Assembly (NCBI GenBank): GCA_027293245.1
Contig: JAPUFZ010000356.1
Span: forward strand, 1-8,568
Length of the DNA: 8,568 nucleotides
Source of the DNA: Gammaproteobacteria bacterium
Lineage (GTDB): Bacteria; Pseudomonadota; Gammaproteobacteria; GCA-001735895
Reading direction: 5' to 3'
How positions within the stretch are numbered: position 1 is the stretch's first letter; the number at the start of each line of letters is the position of its first letter. The position numbers and the translations under genes are program-made. The notes under the pieces were generated by a model. It searched no databases and had not been told where the DNA came from. It was given only the letters and a program-made list of their open reading frames with translations. Of the stretch, positions 1 through 6,556 are shown piece after piece.

Positions 1-122
1 TATGGCGCTCCTGGAGAGATTACAGCCTACTTCCATGTAGGCTGCCCTCCGGGCCGTCCTTTGGACGTTCAAAATCGTTCCTGACGATTTTGTCGAACTT
101 GGAGTTTGAATCTGATCTCACA
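1..122 (-). repeat. tRNA-adjacent hairpin repeat, copy 1 (cut by the left window edge or ending there)
   Basis: This is the second copy, read along the minus strand, of a unit also found at 169-295; the start-to-start period is 168 bases. As RNA it would form a row of perfect hairpins: plus-strand arms 70-78/84-92 (9 bp), 55-59/63-67 (5 bp), a GCCC/GGGC stem near 44-54, and 23-30/37-44 (8 bp). It ends at 3-21 in a 19-nt sequence that on the minus strand reads like the 3' end of a tRNA (T-stem, acceptor strand, CCA) and differs from the other copy at one base. The 9-bp hairpin differs from that of copy 2 by a paired, compensatory change, which suggests the RNA fold matters. No protein is credible here. 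More copies may lie to the left of the window. Confidence 0.75.
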
Positions 123-130
123 AGTACCCC

Positions 131-171
131 ATATAATAAAAAAGGCCCCTATCGGGACCCTTTTATTATAT
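131..171. terminator. bidirectional terminator-like inverted repeat between the two repeat copies
   Basis: ATAATAAAA-rich and TTTTATTAT-rich arms flank a GC core (AAGGCCCC, then CGGGACCC). They form a long stem with an A run on one side and a T run on the other, so either strand would give a stem followed by a U tract. On the minus strand it begins right after the CCA end of the 169-295 repeat, so it could end the tRNA-Tyr/repeat transcript. The core has a small bulge and G-U pairing. Confidence 0.7.
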
Positions 172-295
172 GGCGCGCCTGGAGAGATTACTCCGGGCAT
201 CCTGCCCTTCGCCCTTCGGGCCGTCCTGCGGACGTTCAAATTCGTTCCCGACGAATTTGTCGAACCACTTGGTTCGAACCCACCCCGGTCTCACG
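169..295 (-). repeat. tRNA-adjacent hairpin repeat, copy 2, downstream of tRNA-Tyr
   Basis: This copy lies about 54 bases downstream of the tRNA-Tyr 3' end and aligns with the unit at 1-122 over its whole length. Its hairpins are at 237-245/251-259 (9 bp), 222-226/230-234 (5 bp), a GCCC/GGGC stem around 210-221, and a GGGCA/TGCCC stem near 195-207. It ends at 171-189 in AATCTCTCCAGGCGCGCCA (minus strand), which looks like the last 19 nt of a tRNA-Arg: T-stem strand CTCTC, acceptor strand CAGGCGC, discriminator G, then CCA. No matching 5' half of a tRNA is present, so it is not an intact tRNA. The layout recalls the repeats downstream of E. coli tyrT, which carry the last 19 nt of that tRNA. 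That parallel is my inference, not proven homology. Confidence 0.78.
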
Positions 296-348
296 ACCAT
301 CGCTATCTCTTCGACCTGAATACATCTCAAGGTTCTACCTAACCTTGA

Positions 349-433
349 TGGTGGCGGGGGGTGGATTCGAACCACCGAAGGCTGAGCCAACAGATTTACA
401 GTCTGTCCCCTTTGGCCACTCGGGAACCCCTCC
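349..433 (-). tRNA. tRNA-Tyr (anticodon GUA), with encoded CCA
   Basis: This is a complete class II tRNA of 85 nt including CCA. Read on the minus strand it has acceptor strand GGAGGGG, a three-pair D-stem (CCC/GGG), anticodon stem ACAGA/TCTGT around loop CTGTAAA (GUA), a long variable arm with GGC/GCC, a T-stem GGTGG/CCACC around TTCGAAT, then CCCCGCC, A73 and CCA. The body closely matches Pseudomonas tRNA-Tyr as I remember it. G1-C72, A73 and the anticodon, which tyrosyl-tRNA synthetase reads, are intact. One oddity is that position 3 (A) faces position 70 (G), breaking the acceptor stem. It has its own promoter 14 bases upstream. The usual gammaproteobacterial partners (tRNA-Gly, tRNA-Thr, tuf) are not beside it. 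Confidence 0.96.
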
Positions 434-446
434 AAACAAGGAGCGT

Positions 447-475
447 ATTCTCTACAGGCACTATCGGCATGTCAA
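447..475 (-). promoter_or_regulatory. sigma70 promoter of tRNA-Tyr
   Basis: On the minus strand a perfect -35 TTGACA (470-475) is followed by a 17-base spacer and -10 GAGAAT (447-452, 4 of 6 consensus bases). Transcription would start near 440, about seven bases before the mature tRNA. The stretch between -10 and start is ACGCTCC; GC-rich discriminators of this kind are typical of stable-RNA promoters under stringent control. The tRNA is therefore probably transcribed separately from the EF-G gene upstream. Confidence 0.72.
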
Positions 476-520
476 TAGAGTTACGGATATATCATCCAAT
501 TAAATCAAAGCCTTATAAGC

Positions 521-547
521 CAGCACCCCGATAGTTTCGAGGTGCTG
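521..547 (-). terminator. hairpin after the EF-G gene, possible terminator
   Basis: CAGCACC and GGTGCTG form a perfect 7-bp outer stem, extended by CGA/TCG across one mismatch, with a 5-nt loop. It begins 33 bases past the EF-G stop. The minus-strand sequence after it (GGCTTATAAGG) has no clean U run, so it may stop transcription weakly or protect the mRNA end rather than act as a standard intrinsic terminator. Confidence 0.45.
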
Positions 548-580
548 TGAAAACCTCTCAAAATAACGCCTTTACTAATC

Positions 581-2668
581 TTACTTTTTCGCCGCTTCGC
601 GCTCTTTGACTTCTTTGATCACTTCTTCGGATACGTTTTTCGGGCAAGGCAGGTAATGCTCGAATTCCATCGAAAACTGGCCTCGTCCCGAAGTCATGGT
701 GCGTAAATCACCAATATATCCAAACATATCAGACAAGGGCACACTGGCCCTGATGCGAACACCGGTTGTCGTCTGCTCCTGCGATTTAATCATTCCACGC
801 CTGCGGTTCAGGTCACCGATGGCATCACCAACATAATCTTCAGCGACAAACACATCGACTTTCATAATCGGTTCCATCAATTGCGGGGCAGCTTTAGGAA
901 TGGTCTGACGGTAAGCGCCCCTGGCGGCAATCTCAAAAGCCAAAGCTGATGAGTCAACTGCATGATAAGCGCCGTCCATTAGGGTAATCTTGACGTCGAG
1001 CAGCGGAAAACCGGCCAACACACCTTCTTCCATACAACTGCCAAAACCTTTCTCAATCGCCTGCCAGAATTCGCGCGGCACGTTTCCGCCAGTCACCTTC
1101 GATTCGAACTGATAGCCACTACCGGACTCACCAGGCTCTATAATATAGTCAATCTTGCCAAATTGACCCGAACCACCGGTTTGTTTCTTATGCGTGTAAC
1201 TGTCTTCCACAAGCTGGGTAATAGTCTCACGGTACGCTACCTGGGGCTTGCCAACTGTGACATCTACTAAATGGGTGCGGCGTAAAATATCGACTTTGAT
1301 ATCAAGATGCAGTTCGCCCATGCCCTGGAGAATGGTTTCACCACTATCCTCGTCAGTCTCGACATGGAAGGATGGATCTTCCTTGATCATCTTACCCAGG
1401 GCAATTCCCATTTTTTCGGATGCGCCCTGATCTTTAGGCTTGATAGCGACCGAGATAACAGGGTCCGGGAATACCATCGGCTCCAGAGTTGCCGGTGCCT
1501 TGGGGTCACAAAGCGTATGACCTGTCTGCACATTTTTCATACCAACTATGGCAACGATATCTCCTGCTTCAGCAGAATGGAGTTCGATGCGTTCGTCGGC
1601 ATGCATTTCGACGATGCGTCCAATACGCTCAGTTTTGCCAGTAAAGGTATTCAGCACGTTCGAACCCTTTCCCAGTTTTCCGGAGTAAATACGGATAAAT
1701 GTCAGAGCGCCGAAACGGTCATCCATGATTTTGAACGCCAGCGCTCGCAATGGCTTGTTCGGATCAACGATAGCAAATTCTCCGGTTGGATTGCCTTCAA
1801 GATCAACTTCGGGCTGAGGTTTTACTTCTGTTGGGTTCGGCAGGTAGTCGACAACTGCGTTTAGTACCAGCTGAATCGCTTTATTTTTGAAAGCAGAACC
1901 GCAATAGGTTGGGAAGAAGTCGAGGGCGATCGTTCCCTTGCGAATGCAACGCTTAATATCATCCAGCGCCGGTTCCTCGCCTTCGAGATACTTCTCAAGC
2001 AAATCGTCATCCTGTTCCAGTACCGTCTCGATCAGTTTTTCACGATATTCCTCGATCAAGTCGGACATATCTGCGGGTGGCTCTTCTATCCTGTAGTTTG
2101 TCGGGTCTCCCGAGTCGTCCCATACCCAGGCTTTACGGGTTAGCAAATCAACCACGCCCTTAAAGTCATCTTCGGTGCCGATGGGCAAAGTCATAACCAG
2201 TGGATTAGCGCCCAATACGTCTTCGACCTGCTTGACCACGCGATAGAAATCGGCGCCCAGACGATCGAGTTTATTGACGAATATAATACGCGCGACTTCC
2301 GATTCGTTGGCATATCGCCAGTTAGTTTCAGACTGGGGCTCAACCCCACCGGAGCCACAAAATATCCCGATACCGCCATCGAGTACCTTCAGGGAGCGAT
2401 AGACTTCTATGGTGAAGTCGACGTGTCCCGGTGTGTCAATGATGTTAAGGCGATGCCCGTCCCATTCACAACTGGTTGCAGCAGACTGAATTGTGATACC
2501 ACGTTCCTGCTCCTGATCCATAAAGTCAGTGGTTGCCGCACCATCGTCCACTTCACCAATCTTATGAATCTTACCGGTGAGCTTCAGTATTCGCTCAGTG
2601 GTCGTGGTTTTACCAGCATCAACATGGGCAAAAATGCCGATATTGCGATACTTGTTCAGTTCAGCCAT
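581..2668 (-). CDS. fusA: elongation factor G, second copy (EF-G2 / FusA2 type)
   Basis: This is a cytosolic translational GTPase that moves tRNAs and mRNA through the ribosome and, with ribosome recycling factor, can split post-termination ribosomes. Counting from the ATG at 2668 (695 aa, close to the usual ~700), the G domain has the P-loop AHVDAGKT (14-21), RGITI (56-60), DTPGH (78-82), NKLD (132-135) and GSAF (257-260). Domain IV carries GGSGQFG (498-504) and the tip histidine in YHAVDSS (about 569). All catalytic motifs are intact. An in-frame TTG at 2680 would add four residues, but only the ATG has a plausible ribosome site (GAGAA, five bases upstream). The gene is not next to rpsL, rpsG or tuf, and the sequence ([21 protein letters not shown]) resembles the second EF-G of Vibrio-type bacteria. 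I therefore take it as the paralogue rather than the str-operon copy. In bacteria with two EF-Gs the copies can divide translocation and recycling; which role this one plays cannot be read from sequence alone. Confidence 0.95.
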   Translation of the reverse strand: MAELNKYRNIGIFAHVDAGKTTTTERILKLTGKIHKIGEVDDGAATTDFMDQEQERGITIQSAATSCEWDGHRLNIIDTPGHVDFTIEVYRSLKVLDGGIGIFCGSGGVEPQSETNWRYANESEVARIIFVNKLDRLGADFYRVVKQVEDVLGANPLVMTLPIGTEDDFKGVVDLLTRKAWVWDDSGDPTNYRIEEPPADMSDLIEEYREKLIETVLEQDDDLLEKYLEGEEPALDDIKRCIRKGTIALDFFPTYCGSAFKNKAIQLVLNAVVDYLPNPTEVKPQPEVDLEGNPTGEFAIVDPNKPLRALAFKIMDDRFGALTFIRIYSGKLGKGSNVLNTFTGKTERIGRIVEMHADERIELHSAEAGDIVAIVGMKNVQTGHTLCDPKAPATLEPMVFPDPVISVAIKPKDQGASEKMGIALGKMIKEDPSFHVETDEDSGETILQGMGELHLDIKVDILRRTHLVDVTVGKPQVAYRETITQLVEDSYTHKKQTGGSGQFGKIDYIIEPGESGSGYQFESKVTGGNVPREFWQAIEKGFGSCMEEGVLAGFPLLDVKITLMDGAYHAVDSSALAFEIAARGAYRQTIPKAAPQLMEPIMKVDVFVAEDYVGDAIGDLNRRRGMIKSQEQTTTGVRIRASVPLSDMFGYIGDLRTMTSGRGQFSMEFEHYLPCPKNVSEEVIKEVKEREAAKK

Positions 2669-2789
2669 GGTTGTTCTCAAATAAAATTTTTATAAAAAAC
2701 CTGTCGTTACCAGCTCACTCGGGAGCATGTTCCCCAAAAATCCCAATAATCGTGGGGCCAGTCCTCGTAACCTGAAGACGAAATATCAC

Positions 2790-2808
2790 TGTAAATTATT
2801 GATTTACA
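2790..2808. repeat. 19-bp dyad in the EF-G leader
   Basis: TGTAAAT and ATTTACA are perfect 7-bp inverted arms separated by 5 bases. The spacing suits a helix-turn-helix dimer site, or a weak AU-rich hairpin in the leader RNA. It lies downstream of the candidate extended -10 promoter, about 120 bases before the EF-G start codon. Confidence 0.4.
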
Positions 2809-2844
2809 AAGAAATTTTTATTAACTGGAATTCTACCGGCGCAT

Positions 2845-2853
2845 ATTCTATCA
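2845..2853 (-). promoter_or_regulatory. possible extended -10 promoter for the EF-G gene
   Basis: The minus strand reads TGATAGAAT: an extended -10 TG-N followed by TAGAAT, which matches five of six consensus bases. There is no good -35 at 16-18 bases, which is tolerated in extended -10 promoters. Transcription would start near 2838 and give a leader of about 170 nt before the ATG at 2668. This is the best candidate in the gap but is not strong. Confidence 0.33.
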
Positions 2854-3024
2854 CACTATTTGAAAACTAAAATCATTCTTATCCGGTTGTGATAAATATT
2901 TTGCCGGACCGGGTCGTTGCAGCCATCGGCGGCGCCTGATAGTGCTCCTTACAATAAGCCGGTTTCAAGATAAACCTTCGACATTAACCTGCGGTAATTG
3001 CTGCTCCGATTTTATTGCTTTTAG

Positions 3025-3050
3025 CCGGGGTTTTACCATTGCGTCCCCGG
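3025..3050 (-). terminator. hairpin downstream of the acyl-CoA dehydrogenase operon, weak terminator candidate
   Basis: CCGGGG and CCCCGG are perfect 6-bp arms around a 14-base loop, 30 bases after the dehydrogenase stop. On the minus strand it is followed by CTAAAAGC rather than a run of T, so intrinsic termination is doubtful. Its position at the end of the four-gene operon is the main support. Confidence 0.35.
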
Positions 3051-3080
3051 ACAGCACTGTTTTCCCATATTGATTCAGGA

Positions 3081-4868
3081 CTAGCAGCCAAAGGAATCGA
3101 CTGCAATGCTCATAACACTGCTCGATCCTGCCTGAATGGTGTGCCGCTGGGCTTCACTGCGAGGTAATATATGTTCGGCAAAATAGATCGCCGTGTTTAT
3201 TTTATTGCGATAGAAATCGTCGTCCGCACCGGCAGCAAGTTGTCGTCGGGCCGCAATCGCTGATTTGGCCATCAACCATCCACCGACAACATTGCCAACC
3301 AGCATTAAATAGTTTACCGCGATTGAACCCGCAAGCTCAGGGTTATCCGGCGCCTGCTCGAGAAACCATTCAGTAGTCTCATCCAGTGCCTGTAACGCGT
3401 CGCTGAAATGACGGCTAATTGAATCCAGTTCAGCGGTTTCGGCTTCAAGTTCAGATTTAAACGAATTCAATTCTGATACCAGTTCACCCATTGCCTGTCC
3501 CTTGTCGCGCAATAGCTTACGCCCGATTAAATCCATTCCCTGAATACCAGTGGTACCTTCGTATATGGTCAGAATTCGGGCATCGCGCATATATTGAGCA
3601 GCGCCGGTTTCTTCGATAAAACCCATGCCGCCATGAACCTGTACACCCAGGGTAGTTACTTCCTGCGCCATTTCGGTCGACCATGCTTTAGCCACCGGGG
3701 TCAATAAATCGATCCGGCGCTGGTGTTTCGCCTTTTCCTCTTTCAGCTTGCAGCTATGCGCCAGGTCGTACTCGGCGGTCGAGACATAGGCAAGTGCCCG
3801 GCTCGCCTCGGTCAGTGCACGCATTTGCATTAACATTCGACGCACATCGGCATGATGAATAATCGTCACCCGTCCCTCTTGTCCAGGGGCATAACCCTGC
3901 ACCCGATCTTTGGCGTAGGAAAGCGCACGCTGATAGGCGCGTTCGGATAGCCCGACACCCTGCATTCCGACGTCGAGTCGAGCATGGTTCATCATGGTAA
4001 ACATGCAAGCGAGGCCATTATTTGGTTCACCTACCAGATAACCGATGGCGCCACCCGCGTCACCATAACTCATGACACAGGTTGGCGATGCGTGAATGCC
4101 CAACTTGCTCTCCAGTGACACAACCTTTAGATCGTTGCGCTCACCCAGCGTACCGTCATCATTGACATGATACTTGGGTACTAGAAACAGGGAAATTCCT
4201 TTCACACCTGCGGGTGCATCCGGCAAACGCGCCAGCACCAGGTGTACGATATTTTCGGACATCTCATGCTCACCCCAGGTGATGAAAATCTTTTGTCCGG
4301 TAATACGATAAAACTCTCCCTCTGGCACAGCCCTGGTTCGCACTGCAGCCAAATCAGACCCGGCCTGGGGCTCCGTCAGGTTCATCGTTCCCGACCAGTG
4401 CCCGGTGACCAGTTTTTCCAGAAAACGAGACTTGAGCGCTTCACTGGCATGCTGACTAATCGCCTCGATGGTTCCGGTTGTGAGTAGCGGGCAAAGAGCC
4501 AGTGCAATATTCGACGCGCTCCACATTTCAGTAGTCGCAGAATGTACCAGGTAGGGTAAACCCTGGCCGCCGACCTCGGTTGCCTGACTGATACCCTGCC
4601 AGCCATTTTCGACGAACTGTTGGTAGGCATCGACGAAGCCATCGGGGCTAACGACAATACCATTGTCGATATGGGTACCTGCCTCATCTCCCGACTGATT
4701 GATGGGTGAAAATACTTCACTGGCCAGTATCCCTGCCTGCTCAAGAATTGCCTCCACCGTATCGGCTGTTGCCTCTTCGAATCCGGGCAAACTGGCAATT
4801 TTATCCAGGCCCGCCAGTTCATTGATGACGAATTGCATATCCTTGAGGGGCGCTTGATAGTCAGACAT
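3081..4868 (-). CDS. acyl-CoA dehydrogenase, large DmdC-type (595 aa)
   Basis: This is an FAD enzyme that makes a 2,3-trans-enoyl-CoA from an acyl-CoA and passes electrons to ETF. At 595 residues it is the long form (ordinary short-chain enzymes are about 380-390 aa). It has a short N-terminal segment (YQAPLKDM, 4-11), the acyl-CoA dehydrogenase core with LTEPQAGSD (164-172) and QVHGGMGFIEE (410-420), and an extra helical C-terminal domain after about 455. The catalytic base is Glu437 in IYEGTTGIQ, the place where 3-methylthiopropionyl-CoA dehydrogenase (DmdC) has its glutamate. Many proteins of this family are not DMSP enzymes and act on unknown medium or branched acyl-CoAs, so I do not assign dmdC. 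The ATG at 4868 has AAAGG eight bases upstream. It is the last gene of the operon, 24 bases after the nitroreductase-family gene. No dmdB or dmdD is visible in the window. Confidence 0.92.
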   Translation of the reverse strand: MSDYQAPLKDMQFVINELAGLDKIASLPGFEEATADTVEAILEQAGILASEVFSPINQSGDEAGTHIDNGIVVSPDGFVDAYQQFVENGWQGISQATEVGGQGLPYLVHSATTEMWSASNIALALCPLLTTGTIEAISQHASEALKSRFLEKLVTGHWSGTMNLTEPQAGSDLAAVRTRAVPEGEFYRITGQKIFITWGEHEMSENIVHLVLARLPDAPAGVKGISLFLVPKYHVNDDGTLGERNDLKVVSLESKLGIHASPTCVMSYGDAGGAIGYLVGEPNNGLACMFTMMNHARLDVGMQGVGLSERAYQRALSYAKDRVQGYAPGQEGRVTIIHHADVRRMLMQMRALTEASRALAYVSTAEYDLAHSCKLKEEKAKHQRRIDLLTPVAKAWSTEMAQEVTTLGVQVHGGMGFIEETGAAQYMRDARILTIYEGTTGIQGMDLIGRKLLRDKGQAMGELVSELNSFKSELEAETAELDSISRHFSDALQALDETTEWFLEQAPDNPELAGSIAVNYLMLVGNVVGGWLMAKSAIAARRQLAAGADDDFYRNKINTAIYFAEHILPRSEAQRHTIQAGSSSVMSIAVDSFGC

Positions 4869-4882
4869 GGTGCTTACCTTTA

Positions 4883-4894
4883 AGTAAATTTACT
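4883..4894. repeat. 12-bp perfect palindrome in the nitroreductase-dehydrogenase gap
   Basis: AGTAAATTTACT is a perfect palindrome overlapping the nitroreductase stop and lying just upstream of the dehydrogenase ribosome site. Its half GTAAAT also occurs in the EF-G leader dyad at 2790-2808. It may be an operator half-site family or simply AT-rich chance. Confidence 0.4.
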
Positions 4895-5600
4895 AATCGT
4901 AAAACCTGACGATTTCAGACACTGTAGACCGCGTCGGGCGAATTTGGTTTTCAGGGTATGATTTATCTTCGTATCCAAACGAGATGCCAAACAGCAATTT
5001 TTGATTCTGCTCAATATTGAGTTGTTCACGTACAACCTCGGCGTTGTAACCGAGTATGGTCTGCGGACAACTGGCGATGCCATGGGCGCGCAGGGCCAAC
5101 ATCAGGTTTTGAGCATACATACCCACATCGATGGCCTCGCGCAGGCCACACCAGTCGGGCATAAACAGGAAGACTACATGGGGCGCATCAAAAAATACCA
5201 GGTTGCGCAAAAAGGTCTCACGCTTACCTTTGGTATCTTCGCGCGTCACCCCCAAAGCCTGGTACAACATCTTGCCAATCTCTACCTGCCGCTGCCGGTA
5301 AACACCGTCATATTTTCCTTCATAGGGAAAATCGAGTACATGCTGCCCGGCACCGATAGTTTGCAACAACGCCTCGCTCATCGCATCCCTGGACGCACCC
5401 GATAGCACATGCACAAGCCATGGCTGAGTATTGCAGTTAGAGGGCGCGGTGCCAGCCACCGAGAATATCTCTTCGAGTAAATCCGGTCCTATCCTGTCCG
5501 GCAGAAAAGCCCTGACAGAATGGCGTGATCGCACCAGGTCGGTAAACTCGCGGGCCAGGCCTAAGGTCGTCTGCTGAGTTTCAGACATAGATGACAACAT
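4893..5600 (-). CDS. nitroreductase-family FMN oxidoreductase (235 aa)
   Basis: This is a predicted cytosolic, dimeric NAD(P)H:FMN oxidoreductase. Nitroreductase-fold signs are the N-terminal SRHSVRAF (25-32) that binds the FMN phosphate, APSNCNTQPW (52-61), the central helix REAIDVGMYAQNLMLAL, and the C-terminal GISFGYED (205-212) with a following P-x-N-x-x-R. The physiological substrate is not evident; members reduce nitro groups, quinones, enones or flavins. I chose the ATG at 5600 because AGGTGAGAG lies about eight bases before it. A GTG at 5615 and an ATG at 5588 are in frame but poorly placed relative to that site. It lies between HMG-CoA lyase (41-base gap) and acyl-CoA dehydrogenase (24 bases), so it is almost certainly co-transcribed with acyl-CoA catabolism genes. 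That is unusual for a housekeeping nitroreductase and suggests a role in the same pathway or in handling a toxic intermediate. Confidence 0.88.
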   Translation of the reverse strand: MLSSMSETQQTTLGLAREFTDLVRSRHSVRAFLPDRIGPDLLEEIFSVAGTAPSNCNTQPWLVHVLSGASRDAMSEALLQTIGAGQHVLDFPYEGKYDGVYRQRQVEIGKMLYQALGVTREDTKGKRETFLRNLVFFDAPHVVFLFMPDWCGLREAIDVGMYAQNLMLALRAHGIASCPQTILGYNAEVVREQLNIEQNQKLLFGISFGYEDKSYPENQIRPTRSTVSEIVRFYD

Positions 5601-5641
5601 ATTAATAACTCTCACCTGCCAAATTGTTAATTTTTTATCAC

Positions 5642-6550
5642 CTATTGTCTATTTTGCAGCGCAAGTGCTGCTTTTGAGGCAGGTTCCCGCCCCAGAAAAT
5701 CACTAATGTAAGCACCCGCTTCGAGCAGCTTGTCCATGTCGACGCCGGTCTCTATTTGCATACCATCGAGCATATACAGTACATCCTCGGTAGCTACATT
5801 GCCAGTCGCACCCCTGGCATAAGGACAGCCGCCAAGGCCCGCGACCGAGCTGTCTATTACCGCGATCCCACACTGCAGGACCGCGTGTAAATTAGCCAGT
5901 CCCTGCCCATAGGTATCGTGAAAGTGAGCAGCCAGCTGTGAAACCGGAACCGTATCGACCAGCTGCTCGACCAGCGCCCTGGCCTTCCCCGGGGTACCAA
6001 CACCGGTGGTATCACCGAGAGAGACCTCATAGCAACCCTGATCGAGCAAACGCACAGCGACATCGGCGACGCTATCGAAAGACACTTCGCCCTCGTATGG
6101 ACAACCCAGTACGCAGGAAATATAACCTCGAATTTTCAAATTTTCGGTCAGCGCTTTTTCTACCACCTGGCGATATCGCTCGATGCTTTCATCGATCGAG
6201 CAGTTGATATTTTTCTGGGTGAAGGTTTCTGAGGCTGCCGCAAATATAGCGATTTCCTCGACCCCGGCTTCCAGTGCCGCATCGAGACCTTGCATATTGG
6301 GTACCAGCACCGGGTAGGCCACACCCGGCTTTTTGTGAATACCACGATACACCTCTCCGCTCGCAGCCATCTGCGGCACCCATTTTGGTGAAACAAAACT
6401 GCCCGATTCGACCACTGCCAGGCCAGCCTCTGTGAGTTTATCGATAAGCTCAATCTTAACTTCGACCGGTACGCTGATAGCCTCGTTTTGCAATCCATCA
6501 CGCGGACCGACCTCAACTATTTTAACTGCCCCGGGAAAACTCACAGTCAA
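5642..6550 (-). CDS. mvaB: hydroxymethylglutaryl-CoA lyase
   Basis: This enzyme cleaves (S)-3-hydroxy-3-methylglutaryl-CoA to acetyl-CoA and acetoacetate, the last step of leucine breakdown. It is a TIM barrel of 302 residues, normal for the bacterial enzyme. All residues known from the human enzyme line up at a constant offset of 24: Arg17 and Asp18 (GPRDGLQNE), Glu48, metal-binding His209 and His211 (HFHDTYG), the catalytic-loop Cys242 (GLGGCPYARGATGN) and Asn251. The sequence is closest in my memory to Pseudomonas LiuE, including GSFVSPKWVPQM and the GVDM tail. Translation appears to start at TTG (6550), six bases after the thiolase stop, with AGGG overlapping that stop codon; a GTG at 6544 is the alternative. 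The rest of a liu cluster (isovaleryl-CoA dehydrogenase, methylcrotonyl-CoA carboxylase, methylglutaconyl-CoA hydratase) is not in this window. Confidence 0.95.
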   Translation of the reverse strand: MTVSFPGAVKIVEVGPRDGLQNEAISVPVEVKIELIDKLTEAGLAVVESGSFVSPKWVPQMAASGEVYRGIHKKPGVAYPVLVPNMQGLDAALEAGVEEIAIFAAASETFTQKNINCSIDESIERYRQVVEKALTENLKIRGYISCVLGCPYEGEVSFDSVADVAVRLLDQGCYEVSLGDTTGVGTPGKARALVEQLVDTVPVSQLAAHFHDTYGQGLANLHAVLQCGIAVIDSSVAGLGGCPYARGATGNVATEDVLYMLDGMQIETGVDMDKLLEAGAYISDFLGREPASKAALALQNRQ

Positions 6551-6556
6551 AAATCC

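Larger units (their letters stand above)
2681..3080. other. 400-base non-coding gap between acyl-CoA dehydrogenase and EF-G genes
   Basis: I see no convincing gene on either strand. From right to left it holds four things. A CCGGGG/CCCCGG dyad lies just past the dehydrogenase stop (3025-3050). A candidate extended -10 promoter lies near 2850. A 7-bp dyad TGTAAAT-N5-ATTTACA lies at 2790-2808. A G/C-run segment at 2721-2758 could fold in two competing ways in the EF-G leader. The leader half is notably AT-rich. Confidence 0.6.

Noticed and set aside
171..189. An intact second tRNA gene or a phage attachment core at the repeat 3' end
   Set aside because: Only the last 19 nt resemble a tRNA; there is no matching acceptor 5' strand, D-arm or anticodon arm. 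No integrase or phage gene is in the window, so an att site cannot be claimed.
166..435. 89-codon minus-strand open frame covering the tRNA-Tyr and the downstream repeat
   Set aside because: It is a translation of the tRNA body and hairpins (the start reads through the tRNA acceptor and D-arm). Similar spurious proteins are often misannotated over gammaproteobacterial tRNA genes.
90..503. Plus-strand open frames of 137 and 78 codons over the same repeats and tRNA
   Set aside because: They run antisense to a certain tRNA and to structured repeats, have no ribosome site, and show no recognisable protein family.
1307..1864. 185-codon plus-strand open frame opposite the EF-G gene
   Set aside because: It is antisense to a strongly conserved gene, has no ribosome site or family resemblance, and is best explained by EF-G codon bias.
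2849..2894. TATCACA ... TGTGATA 7-bp inverted repeat with a 32-base spacer
   Set aside because: The spacer does not suit CRP (TGTGA-N6-TCACA) or any dimer site I can name, and 7-bp arms at this distance arise easily in AT-rich DNA.
2857..2946. Possible 30-codon minus-strand peptide with an ATC start just after an AAGGAG box in the 400-base gap
   Set aside because: The ribosome site is good but the start codon would be ATC, the peptide is Arg-rich and unlike any known leader, and the frame runs across the candidate EF-G promoter.
3081..4868. Calling the acyl-CoA dehydrogenase dmdC and the locus a DMSP demethylation cluster
   Set aside because: Family, length and catalytic glutamate fit, but dmdB, dmdD and dmdA are absent from the window and the family has many non-DMSP members.
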